Source of the DNA: Microcaldota archaeon
GTDB taxonomy: Archaea > Micrarchaeota > Micrarchaeia > Micrarchaeales > CABMGC01
Length of the DNA: 64,000 nt
Direction of reading: 5' to 3'
Assembly: GCA_021792095.1 (NCBI GenBank)
Contig: JAJYVH010000001.1
Coordinates: 381,324 to 445,323 of the forward strand
The first letter of the stretch is position 1. Each line of letters starts with the position of its first letter. A program made the position numbers and the translations under genes. This document shows, piece after piece, positions 51,938 through 60,212 of the stretch. The notes beneath the pieces were generated by a model. It was not told the DNA's origin and ran no database searches. It saw nothing but the letters and a program-made list of their open reading frames with translations.

Positions 51938-52561
51938 CTAAGCACCTGTGCTCGGTTTGAGCGTCAGGGAGCCGTATATGGTGTAGTTGCTGGTCAGCAG
52001 CATGTAAGCGTAGACGCTGACTGTGTTGCCCGTCATGCTGCCGAGCGTCGCTGGCATGAACTCGTGCCTGAGGCTGCTGGGCACCTCCACGCTTACTCCG
52101 CCCTGGCCCCCGGTGACCACCACCTTGAGGGTGGCGGGCAGCAGTATGTCGGCTGTTGTGGTGAAGCGCGTGCAGTTGGCGCCCGGTCCCAGGCCGCTGC
52201 TGAGCGCCCTGTAGAGCGCATAACTTCCCTCGCTGCCCGCCTCTATGAGCGTTATGGTTCCGTTCTCAGGCTGGAAGTCAGTGACGTTGCCGTTCCTAGT
52301 CATGTTGGCGAGCAGGCCGGTGAGCGTGTCCGACACCCGGGTCGCGTTGCTGCACAGGACGCTAGCCTGCAGCGTGCTGTTGTAGCCCGTGAGCTGCGCG
52401 GGCACGGGGCTCGGCGTCTGCGCGTAGGCGAGCTGGCCCTGGTTCACTGTAGTGGTGGCCCCGCTGCCTGGCGCATTGCTGCCGAACGCGGCGTAAGAGC
52501 TGAGGAATATGGCTGCCACGAAGATCATGCCTATCAGCTCTATCATTTTCTTGCGTTCCAT
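51938..52561 (-). CDS. Membrane-anchored surface protein, unknown function
   Basis: 207 residues from ATG 52561 (MERKKMIELIGMIFVAAIFL). One N-terminal membrane helix or uncleaved signal is followed by an external domain rich in Thr, Ser and Asn with many N-x-S/T sequons and two Cys (VLCSNAT and ANCTRF). No known fold is seen. A TATA-like TTTAATACC just upstream (52571-52580 region, minus strand) would put the start close to the ATG. The stop is directly followed by the gltX start, so the two may form one unit. Confidence 0.55.
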   Translation of the reverse strand: MERKKMIELIGMIFVAAIFLSSYAAFGSNAPGSGATTTVNQGQLAYAQTPSPVPAQLTGYNSTLQASVLCSNATRVSDTLTGLLANMTRNGNVTDFQPENGTITLIEAGSEGSYALYRALSSGLGPGANCTRFTTTADILLPATLKVVVTGGQGGVSVEVPSSLRHEFMPATLGSMTGNTVSVYAYMLLTSNYTIYGSLTLKPSTGA

Positions 52562-52625
52562 GCAATGCCCTTTAATACCTTCAGTAACATACACTCTAAG
52601 CTAATAAGTAATTAATGGTGAGCAT

Positions 52626-53303
52626 GTGGCTTTCAAGGACGGAGATTTCGTAAGGATAGACTACACCGCATGGCGCGGCGCAGACAGCAAGCTTGTCTAC
52701 ACCACAATGCGCAAGGTGGCGGAGGACAGCAAGGAGGTGGACAAGGACGCGGCCTATGCGCCGCAGACTGTGGTCATAGGCAAGGGCAACGTGATAAAGG
52801 GCATAGAGGAGGCGCTCAAGGGCATGTCAGTCAGCGAGTCGAAGAGGGTGGAGATAGAGCCTGAGGCCGCTTTCGGAGCGAAGAACCAGGAGCTTGTGAA
52901 GGTGATGCCGCTCAGCGATTTCAGGAAGAGGGACATAGATCCGTACCCCGGGATGCAGCTGGACCTCGACGGCGCAACCGCCACCATAAAGAGCGTCAAT
53001 TCGGGCAGGGTCATAGTGGACGCTAACCACCCGCTCGCCGGCGAGAAGCTGGTGTGCGAGATAAAGGTGCTGGAGCAGGTGAGCGGCGATGACGCAAAGA
53101 TCAAGGCGCTCGCCGGCAACTTCAGACTCGCGCCAGATTCGGTCTCGGTGGCGGACGGCACTGCGAAGGTGCTGTTCGGCCTCGCCGTGGAGAAGAATGC
53201 AGCTTATCTTGTCAGGAAGAGCGACTTCGTCGACGCTGTGCTCCGCTACATGGAGAGCATAAAGAGAGTCGACGTCGAGGAGCAGTACGAGAGGAAGCGC
53301 TGA
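52626..53303 (+). CDS. FKBP-type peptidyl-prolyl isomerase (SlyD-like)
   Basis: 225 residues from GTG 52626. FKDGDFVRIDYTAW, VVIGKGNVIKGIEEALKGMSVSE and RVEIEPEAAFGAKNQELVKVMP show the split FKBP domain with an insert-in-flap domain, as in long archaeal FKBPs. The C-terminal 75 residues (LAGNFRLAPDSVSVADGTAKV...) form the extra domain of this type. It is a cytosolic folding catalyst and chaperone. Confidence 0.9.
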   Translation: MAFKDGDFVRIDYTAWRGADSKLVYTTMRKVAEDSKEVDKDAAYAPQTVVIGKGNVIKGIEEALKGMSVSESKRVEIEPEAAFGAKNQELVKVMPLSDFRKRDIDPYPGMQLDLDGATATIKSVNSGRVIVDANHPLAGEKLVCEIKVLEQVSGDDAKIKALAGNFRLAPDSVSVADGTAKVLFGLAVEKNAAYLVRKSDFVDAVLRYMESIKRVDVEEQYERKR

Positions 53304-53307
53304 GCCG

Positions 53308-53499
53308 TCAGTCGTTTATGTGCAGCGCATAGGAGCCGTTGACCTTCAGCCCGAGCTTCTTGGCTAGCTCCGACTTCTCGGCGTTCAGGATCACTATGTA
53401 GCCGCTCCACTTGCTGGTGAGGTTGCTCTTGCCGCACAGCGGGCACGTGTCGCCCTGGGATATTATGAGCCTGTCAGTCCTGCAAGCCTTCTCCGCCAT
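53308..53499 (-). CDS. spt4: Transcription elongation factor Spt4
   Basis: 63 residues. One zinc knuckle (AEKACRTDRLI and DTCPLCGKSNLTSKWSGYIVIL) with the first Cys pair reduced to a single Cys, then the AEKSELAKKLGLKVNGSYALHI tail typical of archaeal Spt4 (RpoE''). It binds Spt5 on the elongating polymerase. It is 4 bp after rpo7, the usual archaeal order. Confidence 0.92.
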   Translation of the reverse strand: MAEKACRTDRLIISQGDTCPLCGKSNLTSKWSGYIVILNAEKSELAKKLGLKVNGSYALHIND

Positions 53500-53503
53500 G
53501 GCA

Positions 53504-54100
53504 TCACTTCCTCTTCGCCTTCGCCCTTACCTGCTTCAGCTTGTCCTCCTTTATCCACTCGGGCTTCCCGAAGCCATCGGGCCTCATTGTGAGCGCTATC
53601 CTCGCGTCCTGTATCGTGTTCTTTATGCTTATCGTTGACACCTTCGCGTACACCATGTCGCCCTTCTTTATGCTCCGCTTGGTGTTCTTGGATACGAAGA
53701 CGCCGGCCTTCCTGTCGTAAGTTATGAAATCGCTCGTTATCTGCGACAGGTGCACCAGCCCGTCTATGGGCCCGAGCCTTACGAAGAGGCCAAAGTCGGC
53801 GAGCTCCGACACCTCGCCAACCACCACCTCCTCCACCTCCAGCTTGAACGTCAGCACGTCGAAAGTGAGGTCGTGGTGCACGTTGGGGTCTGCGGGCAGT
53901 ATGGAGCCGTCGCTTATGTCCCTGACGTTGTATACTGCCAGGACTATGCCCATGTCCTTGTCAAGCGTTCGCTCGTACTTGGCCCGCAGCATCTCCGCTG
54001 TCGCCTTGCCTATGTCCTGGCCTATGTACTTGGGCGGCACGCTGACAGAATCCTTTACAGTGTACGTGTAATACAACAATTCACCTAGGAATGACAGCAT
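53504..54100 (-). CDS. rpo7: RNA polymerase subunit Rpo7 (RpoE')
   Basis: 198 residues in the open frame. An N-terminal RNP-like domain (VKDSVSVPPKYIGQDI) is followed by an S1 domain (VVGEVSELADFGLFVRLGPIDGLVHLSQIT). With Rpo4 it forms the stalk of archaeal RNA polymerase. Relatives begin with xYYxxxVxDxVxVPP, so translation may start at TTG 54079 (LLYYTYTVKD), which has GGTGA right before it, rather than ATG 54100. Confidence 0.93.
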   Translation of the reverse strand: MLSFLGELLYYTYTVKDSVSVPPKYIGQDIGKATAEMLRAKYERTLDKDMGIVLAVYNVRDISDGSILPADPNVHHDLTFDVLTFKLEVEEVVVGEVSELADFGLFVRLGPIDGLVHLSQITSDFITYDRKAGVFVSKNTKRSIKKGDMVYAKVSTISIKNTIQDARIALTMRPDGFGKPEWIKEDKLKQVRAKAKRK

Positions 54101-54112
54101 ATATGGGCAACG

Positions 54113-54481
54113 TTACCTTAAAATCCCCTTTGGTGACACGCTGGCAACGCGCACCCCCAGCCCCTTCAGCTTTCCCTTGAGCGCCCTGTCGTTCGTGCAC
54201 ACCCAGCACTTCCTGCCCGCGCTCTCCCTTTCTATCCACGAGTCGACGTAGCCGTCGTCCCTCAGCACGTCCACCCTGTGCGCGCGCAGTATCCTGAGGC
54301 CTAGCCTGGCCGCCTTCCCCTTCTTCGATCCGGGGCCGGCGAGGCGCTCGAGCTCGTTGATGACACCGCGCGACACCATGATGGCGGTACCCGGCATCTG
54401 CTCCAGTATGGCGGCGAACACGTCGATGCCGTTGCCTGCCGCGAACACGATCGAGCTCGTGTCGACTATTATGGCGTCCAT
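54113..54481 (-). CDS. PIN-domain ribonuclease-like protein
   Basis: 122 residues. IIVDTSSIVFAA, MVSRGVINELERLA and CWVCTNDRALKGKLKGLGVRV give the three acidic clusters of a PIN nuclease. In many archaea a PIN protein of the Fcf1/Utp24-like group stands by rpo7/spt4, which suggests an rRNA-processing role rather than a toxin; no antitoxin gene is beside it. 12 bp upstream of rpo7. Confidence 0.85.
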   Translation of the reverse strand: MDAIIVDTSSIVFAAGNGIDVFAAILEQMPGTAIMVSRGVINELERLAGPGSKKGKAARLGLRILRAHRVDVLRDDGYVDSWIERESAGRKCWVCTNDRALKGKLKGLGVRVASVSPKGILR

Positions 54482-54521
54482 GAATATCGTTTATATGCTT
54501 TGGCTGTCTAGCAGTCTTACA

Positions 54522-55097
54522 ATGACAGATATAATAACGGCTATCAACACCTGGGCGTTCCAGGCCGTCGGCGCTGTGTCAAGCCAGCCCCTGAATTCGG
54601 TGCTGGGCCCTCTTGCGGCAAGCTTCCTGGTGGTGCTCCCGCTCGTTGCCGTATGGCTCTACTACAAGAAGGACAGGAACGTCTTCTCGTTCGCTGTGGC
54701 CGTGGTAGTGTTGTACATCATAGGCGACATAATAAAGAACATAGTCATGGAGCCCAGGCCCTGCTCGCTGCCGCAGCTCAGCTGGATAAATCACGTTGGC
54801 TGCGAAGCCGGTTTCTCCTTCCCCTCCAACCATGCTATGACGCTCACTGGCCCGATACTGTTCGTGAAGGGCTACAGGTACCTGAGGTGGCTCTACTTCG
54901 TGTGGCTTGCGCTGATACTCTTCGGCAGGGTTTACCTGGGCCAGCACTACCTCACCGATGTGATAGGCGGCATAGTGCTCAGCCTTGTCTTCGGATATGC
55001 GCTGTACAGGTACAGGGAACGCATAAATGCGCTATGCATGCGGATTCTCTCCCGCCTGCCCTTGCTTTCGAGGCTTGCGCAGAGGCTTAGTGCGTGA
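54522..55097 (+). CDS. PAP2-family membrane phosphatase
   Basis: 191 residues from ATG 54522, about 28 bp after the TATA-like CGTTTATATGC (54488-54498). Five or six membrane helices carry the phosphatase motifs KNIVMEPRP, FPSNHAM and RVYLGQHYLTDVIGG. It probably dephosphorylates a polyprenyl diphosphate, which recycles the lipid carrier for surface glycans. The longer frame to 54357 is antisense to the PIN gene and is rejected. Confidence 0.9.
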   Translation: MTDIITAINTWAFQAVGAVSSQPLNSVLGPLAASFLVVLPLVAVWLYYKKDRNVFSFAVAVVVLYIIGDIIKNIVMEPRPCSLPQLSWINHVGCEAGFSFPSNHAMTLTGPILFVKGYRYLRWLYFVWLALILFGRVYLGQHYLTDVIGGIVLSLVFGYALYRYRERINALCMRILSRLPLLSRLAQRLSA

Positions 55098-55101
55098 TTC
55101 C

Positions 55102-55506
55102 ATGCCGCTCGACATGTACGCCGAGGAGCTGTTGCGCAACTACGAGCACCCGGGCAACAAGCGCGCGATCCAGGACGCGAGCATCAGCGTGGACGAGCAG
55201 AACATCTCGTGCGGGGACTCGATAAAGGTGTACCTGAAGCTGGACAACGGGAAGATAACCGACGCCAGTTTCGAGGGCAGCGGCTGCGTAATATCGATGG
55301 GTTCGGCAAACATGCTGCTGGAGGAGCTGAAGGGGAAGACGCTGGGGCAGCTCGAGCGCATGGGCTACAAGGACCTGCTCGCCATAATAGGCATAGACCC
55401 GGGCCCGGTCCGCATGCACTGCGCCACGCTGGCGCTGAGGGCGGCTAAGAAGGCAGCGTTCGCCTACGAGAAGAAGCCTGTGGACACCGCCACTAAGGAG
55501 TTGTGA
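55102..55506 (+). CDS. IscU/SufU-like Fe-S cluster scaffold
   Basis: 134 residues from ATG 55102. MYAEELLRNYEHPGNKR is the usual N-terminus. The three Cys ligands are in NISCGDSIKVYL, GSGCVISMGSAN and VRMHCATLALR, and the Asp next to the first Cys is present. It assembles Fe-S clusters. It overlaps nothing and follows PAP2 by 4 bp. Clients in this window would include LipA and the CDGSH protein. Confidence 0.9.
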   Translation: MPLDMYAEELLRNYEHPGNKRAIQDASISVDEQNISCGDSIKVYLKLDNGKITDASFEGSGCVISMGSANMLLEELKGKTLGQLERMGYKDLLAIIGIDPGPVRMHCATLALRAAKKAAFAYEKKPVDTATKEL

Positions 55507-55567
55507 CGTTTGCCTCGGGAGGCTGGGCCCGCCACACGTGTGGAGTTGCAGCTTCACATGCAAGCGT

Positions 55568-56293
55568 TCAGTGTAAGTCGCCCAATGTTATTTCGATTCG
55601 CTTGCTGCGCTTGCCCTTGTTCTCGAAGCTCTTGAGCGATATGGCGCCTATCTCGCGCGTGTTGGCCACGTGCAGGCCGCCGTCCGATTGGAGGTCCACG
55701 CCCTCTATCTCCACTATGCGCACCTCCGGCATACTCATTATCAGCTCCCTGCCTGGTTCCGTCCTGGCGAGGTTCGGCATCGCGAGCGCCTCATCCCTGG
55801 TGATTATCCTTGAAGAGACAGGGTGCGCCTCCGCTGAGACGACATTGGCCCTGTCTATTATCTTCTGCGCCAGCTCCCTGTTCAGCGCATCCAGGCTGAA
55901 GTCTATGCGCGCCCTGTCTGGGAATATCGCGCCGCCTGTTATGCCGCCCGCCCCGTAGTCCTTCTCCACAATGCCATCAATCAGGTGCACCGTGGTGTGG
56001 TAGCGCATGAGCGAGTAGCGCCTCGCCCAGTCTATCGCCCCATGCACCTTATCGCCTTGCGAAAGCGCGGGCTCGCTATCCAGCCTGTGGAGGATTGTCT
56101 CGCCCTCCTTCCTTACCTCCACCACCTTGTAGCTCGCTCCGGCGCTGGAAATTGTGCCCGTGTCGTGCTGCACGCCGCCCCCGGTGGGATAGAACGCAGT
56201 GGCGTCAAGCTCCACCTCACTGCCCCTGACGCTCCTGACCTCTGCGTCGAATTCCTTGGAATATGCATCCTTCCAGTAAAGTTTCACAGACAT
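55568..56293 (-). CDS. alaX: Alanyl-tRNA editing protein AlaX
   Basis: 241 residues from ATG 56293. LDATAFYPTGGGVQHDTG is the AlaRS editing-domain start. The metal site is RYHTTVHLIDGI (HxxxH) and DGGLHVANTREIG, where Asp replaces the Cys of the more common CGGTH. This variant occurs in other AlaX proteins. It hydrolyses Ser- or Gly-tRNA-Ala. The reading frame continues to 56557 through tRNA-Gln, which is not coding. Confidence 0.88.
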   Translation of the reverse strand: MSVKLYWKDAYSKEFDAEVRSVRGSEVELDATAFYPTGGGVQHDTGTISSAGASYKVVEVRKEGETILHRLDSEPALSQGDKVHGAIDWARRYSLMRYHTTVHLIDGIVEKDYGAGGITGGAIFPDRARIDFSLDALNRELAQKIIDRANVVSAEAHPVSSRIITRDEALAMPNLARTEPGRELIMSMPEVRIVEIEGVDLQSDGGLHVANTREIGAISLKSFENKGKRSKRIEITLGDLH

Positions 56294-56323
56294 ATTTAAT
56301 ACTTGCATGCCGGGATATATAAG
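56292..56323. promoter_or_regulatory. Interlocked promoters of alaX and tRNA-Gln
   Basis: ATATTTAATAC (56292-56302) is about 30 bp before the tRNA and overlaps the alaX start codon. GATATATAAG (56314-56323), read on the minus strand, is about 25 bp before alaX and ends 6 bp from the tRNA 5' end. Confidence 0.5.
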
Positions 56324-56329
56324 AGTTGT

Positions 56330-56402
56330 AGCCCCGTCGTATAGCGGCCAAGTACCGCGGGCTTTGGACCCGTGAACACCGGTTCGAATCCGGCCGGGGC
56401 TA
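56330..56402 (+). tRNA. tRNA-Gln (TTG)
   Basis: Acceptor AGCCCCG/CGGGGCT with discriminator A at 56402, the form typical of archaeal tRNA-Gln. Anticodon stem GCGGG/CCCGT with loop CTTTGGA gives TTG. T-arm CCGGTTCGAATCCGG is normal. No intron, CCA not encoded. Confidence 0.95.
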
Positions 56403-56480
56403 TCCTTAAAAACGTCAGGGCGGCCGGCGTTGAGCCCGGCTTCCGATGCGTTCGCAAAGCATTTTAAGCGGCGCTTGCAT

Positions 56481-57269
56481 ATGCCTATGGATACAATGGG
56501 GAAGAACGAGCTTAGCATAAAACCCAGCGTAGCTTTCCTTGCATTTCCAGTGCTCATAGCGCTGGCGCTGGCCTTCGTAGGCTACGCGCTGCTCCAGTCA
56601 GCGCCGCAGAGCGCCAACACCATAACAGTGACGGCCAGCGGTTCTGTGACGGCTGTGCCAGCTGAGGCCCAGCTCTCCATAGGCCTGAACAGCACAGGCG
56701 CGACGGCTGCCGAAGCGGTATCCAGGCTCAGCCTCGCGGCGAGCGCGCTGAACACGACCCTGCTGCCGCTGCTGAACGGCAACGTCAGCGACATACAGAC
56801 GCAGTCGTACAGCGTTTTCGTTCCTCCCAGATGCTCGAATTCCAGCACCTACTACGGACAGGCGAACTGCATACAGGCTAACGCGCCCATATACTACGTG
56901 GCGCAGGAGTCCCTCAGCATCACGCTGCCCAACGTCAACAATGTCACCGCGGCTCTCTCCGGCGCGTCTCTGGTGAGCGGGGTCAGCATAAGCGGCGTAT
57001 CTGCCAGGCTGTCAGCCCAGCAGCAGGCCGGAATGATGCAGCAGGCGCTCTCGATGGCCCTGGATAACGCCACATCCCAAGCCCAGGCCGTGGCAGATGG
57101 CGCGCAGGTGGAGGTGCAGAGCATAACAGTCCAGAACGGGTACATATTCTTCTCGCCCGCGTCGAGCCTTTCGGCCCTGACATCGAGCGCGCCTTCGAGC
57201 CAGACGTTCTTCCCGGGCACCGCCACCGTGGCCAAGAGCGTGTACGTTGTCTTCAAAGCGGAGCGCTGA
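56481..57269 (+). CDS. SIMPL-domain (DUF541) exported protein
   Basis: 262 residues from ATG 56481; a TATA-like ATTTTAAG is at 56461-56468. One membrane helix (VAFLAFPVLIALALAFVGYALL) is followed by the SIMPL domain: NTITVTASGSVTAVPAEAQLSIGLNSTGATAAEAV, IQTQSYSVFPP and the C-terminal VAKSVYVVFKAE. It lies outside the membrane. The family's role is unclear, although bacterial members help resist oxidative stress. A pair of Cys (PPRCSNSS and QANCIQAN) probably forms a disulfide. Confidence 0.85.
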   Translation: MPMDTMGKNELSIKPSVAFLAFPVLIALALAFVGYALLQSAPQSANTITVTASGSVTAVPAEAQLSIGLNSTGATAAEAVSRLSLAASALNTTLLPLLNGNVSDIQTQSYSVFVPPRCSNSSTYYGQANCIQANAPIYYVAQESLSITLPNVNNVTAALSGASLVSGVSISGVSARLSAQQQAGMMQQALSMALDNATSQAQAVADGAQVEVQSITVQNGYIFFSPASSLSALTSSAPSSQTFFPGTATVAKSVYVVFKAER

Positions 57270-57323
57270 CTGCAAGTTATTAATTGCTGCCTGTGTAGGC
57301 TCTAATCTGCAGGGGCCGGTAGC

Positions 57324-58190
57324 ATGCTCGCGTGGTACTATCTCATACTCGCCTCCTCGGTGCTCAACGGTCTCGCCACATTGGTCGAGAAGAGGGCGCT
57401 GAAGACGCATTACGCCACTGCTTTCTCTGCCGCGCTCACGCCGCTGGTGGCGCTGGTCTCGCTCCTGTTCATACCCCTGGCCAATTTCGACATGAGCTCG
57501 TGGCAGCTGCTGCTGATAATCGCCTGGAGCGCGCTCAACGCATACACCTACCTGCTCGCCGCCAGGGTCTTCAGGCACGGGGAGCTCTCCGCATCCTCGG
57601 CCGCCTTCGGGAGCCTGCCGACGCTTGTCGTGGTGGTGCTCGCGTTCGTGTTCCTGTCCGAGCAGCTGTCGGCGGTGCAGTATGTGGGCATAATAGGCAT
57701 GATAGTGGCTACCTACATGCTCTTCTTCAGGGGAGCGGGGCGGAAAAGCGGCCACTATTTCGAGAGCGGCAGGTACAGGTACCTGGTGCTGTTTGCCGTG
57801 TTCGTGTCAGGCACAGCATCCGTACTCAACAAGTACGTGATAACCGGAGTCAACCCGTACGCCTTCCTGATAGTGTCCAGCGTATCCATGTCCGTGTTCT
57901 TCACAATCTTTATATCGCTTAGGTACAAGGGCATCGGGGAGATGGTCCAGACGTTCAGGTCATACAAGCTGCCCATCTCGCTGGGCGCCATCTTCACGGC
58001 AGGCTACAGGCTCACTTTCTACCTCGCCCTGATACTGGTTCCTGTGAGCCTGGCGCAGCCCCTGGGCAACACGTTCTATGTGATAATAACTGTGGCGATA
58101 GGAGGACTGGTGTTCGGGGAAGAGGACCTCGCGAGGAAACTAGTGCTCAGCGCGTTCCTGGTGTTCTTCGCGTACCTGCTGGTCCTCTAG
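57324..58190 (+). CDS. EamA/DMT-family membrane transporter
   Basis: 288 residues with ten predicted membrane helices. The first half holds SSVLNGLATLVEKRALKTHYA and FLSEQLSAVQYVGIIGMIVATYM; the second half ends with VFGEEDLARKLVLSAFLVFFAYLL. These are the two repeats of a drug/metabolite transporter. It differs from the DMT gene at 31971 in loop lengths and charges. Substrate unknown. It follows the SIMPL gene by 54 bp. Confidence 0.85.
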   Translation: MLAWYYLILASSVLNGLATLVEKRALKTHYATAFSAALTPLVALVSLLFIPLANFDMSSWQLLLIIAWSALNAYTYLLAARVFRHGELSASSAAFGSLPTLVVVVLAFVFLSEQLSAVQYVGIIGMIVATYMLFFRGAGRKSGHYFESGRYRYLVLFAVFVSGTASVLNKYVITGVNPYAFLIVSSVSMSVFFTIFISLRYKGIGEMVQTFRSYKLPISLGAIFTAGYRLTFYLALILVPVSLAQPLGNTFYVIITVAIGGLVFGEEDLARKLVLSAFLVFFAYLLVL

Positions 58191-58197
58191 CCCGCGG

Positions 58198-58677
58198 TCA
58201 TCCCTGCAGCACTGCGCGCTCGCCTGCATGCAGTGTAATGTTGTACGCGCTCGGGACCTCGAGCACGTAGTGGCCGTAGTGGCATACGGGTGTTGTGCTG
58301 TACGGAGTGGCGTTGTACACGTATGCTATGGTGCCGTTGGCTATCCACGCCTGCTGCAGCCGCATGGGCGTGTTCTCCATCCAGAAGCACTGCAACGAGT
58401 CGTTGCTGAACACGAACAGCATGCCGATCGCTCCCATCCCTGAGATGTCGCCGTAGCTCGCGTTCATCAGGCCCCGCTGCCACGCGCTCTCGTTAAGCGC
58501 CAGCAGGACTGCGTGCTGCTGCGAAGCTATGTAGATAGTGCCTTTGGGCAGGGACCCAAGGTATGCGGTCTCCGTGGCGGGCGTGCGTACGAGGTATGGG
58601 TAGTATGCGAACATGGCCGCAACCGCGAAAACCAGCGCCGCCGCAATTGGCCAGTATGCGTATCTGCTTAGCCGCAT
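58198..58677 (-). CDS. DUF192 family exported protein
   Basis: 159 residues from ATG 58677. One N-terminal membrane helix (IAAALVFAVAAMFAYYPYLV) is followed by the DUF192 fold: ALNESAWQRGLMN, GMLFVFSNDSLQCFWMENTPMRLQQAWI and a final VLEVPSAYNITLHAG. The protein is anchored facing outward. The family's function is unknown. Its ATG overlaps the proS stop region (1 bp apart), so it is made from the proS transcript. Confidence 0.85.
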   Translation of the reverse strand: MRLSRYAYWPIAAALVFAVAAMFAYYPYLVRTPATETAYLGSLPKGTIYIASQQHAVLLALNESAWQRGLMNASYGDISGMGAIGMLFVFSNDSLQCFWMENTPMRLQQAWIANGTIAYVYNATPYSTTPVCHYGHYVLEVPSAYNITLHAGERAVLQG

Positions 58678-58678
58678 G

Positions 58679-60145
58679 TCAGTACGACCTTGCGAAGTTG
58701 GCGATATACTTTGCGGCAGAGCCGCAAGCGATGCATCTCTTGCCCTTGACTGCATGCTGCGCGTCGAAAGGCATGTTGGTGATCTTGGCCCCGGTCTCCT
58801 CCTTGACCTTCGACTCGCACTCCTCGGAGCCGCACCAGCCCGCCTGCACGAAGCCCCCCTTCCCTTTTATCAGCCTCTTGGCCTCGTCGTAGCTGTCGAC
58901 CCTGTGCGTGTTGTCGTCGAGCTGCTTCTTCGCCTTTGCGTAAAGCGCCTTTTGTATCCCCTCGAGCAGCTCGCCTATCCTCTTCTCGGCCTTCGAGAGC
59001 TCCACGCTCTCCTTGGCGCCTGTGTCCCTCCTCGCAAGCACCGCCTTGCCCTCCTTTATGTCGCGCTCGCCTATCTCTATCCTTACTGGCGTGCCGTTCA
59101 TCTCCCACTCGTTGAACTTCCAGCCCGGCGAGTACGTCTCCCGGCCGTCGAGGTAGACCCTGGCCGTCTTCGCGACCCTGGCCTCAAGCTCCTTCGCGTG
59201 CCTGATCACTAGCTCCTTGTTGCCGTCGTTGTATATGGGCACTATCACTGCCTGCACTCGCGCGAGCGCGGGCGGAAGCACAAGGCCCTTGTCGTCGCCG
59301 TGCACGGCGAGCATCGCCCCCAGCTCTCGCGTGGAGATGGCGAACGTATTCTGGTAAGCATACTCCTTCTTGCCCTCCTTGTTGATGAACGTTATGTCGA
59401 ACGCCTTCGCGAACCTCTGGCCGTCCACGTGGAAATCCGGGCCCTGTATCGCCCAGCCGTCCGGCATCAGGTGCTCTATGCTGTAGCTCGCCTCCGCGCC
59501 CGCGAACTTCTCGGAATCGGTCTTCTTCCCCACAACGCCTGGCAGCGCCAGAACGTCCTCGAGGACCCTGCTGTATATGCCCAGCACCAGGTCGCGCTCC
59601 GCCTCCTCCTCATCCCTTGTGGCGAACACGGTGTGCCCCTCGTTCCACAGGAACTCCCTGCTCCTCAGCAGCGGGGTAGGGTGCTTGAACTCCCACCTTA
59701 GCACGCTGTTCCACTGGTTGTAGCGCATAGGCAGGTCGCGCCACGAGCGTATCCACTTGGCGTAGCGCTCGTACATGACAGTCTCGGACGTTGGCCTGAT
59801 AGCGAGCCTCTCTTCGAGCTTGCTGTTGCCTGTGTGCGTGACCCATGCGACCTCAGGGCTGAAGCCCTTGACGTGCTCCTTCTCCTTGTCGAGCAGGTGC
59901 TCGGGTATCAGCATCGGGAAGTAGACGTTCTGTATGCCTGCCTGCCCGAACAGCGAGTCCGTCGCCTTCTGCACCTGCTCCCACGCGAAGTAGGCGTTGG
60001 GCCTGAAGGCGATGCAGCCGGACACGCTAGTGTAGTCCACGAAGTCGGTGCGCTCTATCACTTGCGTGTACCACTCGGAGAAGCTGCTCTCCTTCTTGGC
60101 GCTGAGCCCCTTCTTCTCCTCCCTCTCCGCTTTGTCGTTTGCCAT
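58679..60145 (-). CDS. proS: Prolyl-tRNA synthetase, archaeal/eukaryotic type
   Basis: 488 residues. Class II motifs: ERTDFVDYTSVSGCIAFRPNAYFAWEQVQ (motif 1), RPTSETVMYERYAKWIRSWRDLPMRYNQWNSVLRWE with FLWNEGHTVFATRDEEE (motif 2) and the conserved GDDKGLVLPPALA (motif 3). The C-terminal zinc-binding domain (WCGSEECESKVKEETG and CIACGSAAKYI) ends in a Tyr, as in this type. It charges tRNA-Pro such as that at 45560. No bacterial editing insert. Confidence 0.96.
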   Translation of the reverse strand: MANDKAEREEKKGLSAKKESSFSEWYTQVIERTDFVDYTSVSGCIAFRPNAYFAWEQVQKATDSLFGQAGIQNVYFPMLIPEHLLDKEKEHVKGFSPEVAWVTHTGNSKLEERLAIRPTSETVMYERYAKWIRSWRDLPMRYNQWNSVLRWEFKHPTPLLRSREFLWNEGHTVFATRDEEEAERDLVLGIYSRVLEDVLALPGVVGKKTDSEKFAGAEASYSIEHLMPDGWAIQGPDFHVDGQRFAKAFDITFINKEGKKEYAYQNTFAISTRELGAMLAVHGDDKGLVLPPALARVQAVIVPIYNDGNKELVIRHAKELEARVAKTARVYLDGRETYSPGWKFNEWEMNGTPVRIEIGERDIKEGKAVLARRDTGAKESVELSKAEKRIGELLEGIQKALYAKAKKQLDDNTHRVDSYDEAKRLIKGKGGFVQAGWCGSEECESKVKEETGAKITNMPFDAQHAVKGKRCIACGSAAKYIANFARSY

Positions 60146-60212
60146 GCTAATGTCTTTACTCTGCAGGCTAACTTTTTATACCACACGCCCTTACGGCCGG
60201 AACCAAATGCGG

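Noticed and set aside
51293-52615. Plus-strand frame of 440 codons over gltX and the surface protein.
   Set aside because: Antisense to GluRS with clear catalytic motifs; composition is that of a shadow frame.
54113-54481. PIN protein as a VapC toxin.
   Set aside because: No VapB-like antitoxin is adjacent, and the place beside rpo7/spt4 is a known housekeeping setting for archaeal PIN proteins.
55568-56293. AlaX as inactive because the CxxxH cysteine is Asp (DGGLH).
   Set aside because: This substitution is seen in other AlaX proteins, and the HxxxH is intact, so loss of function is not supported.
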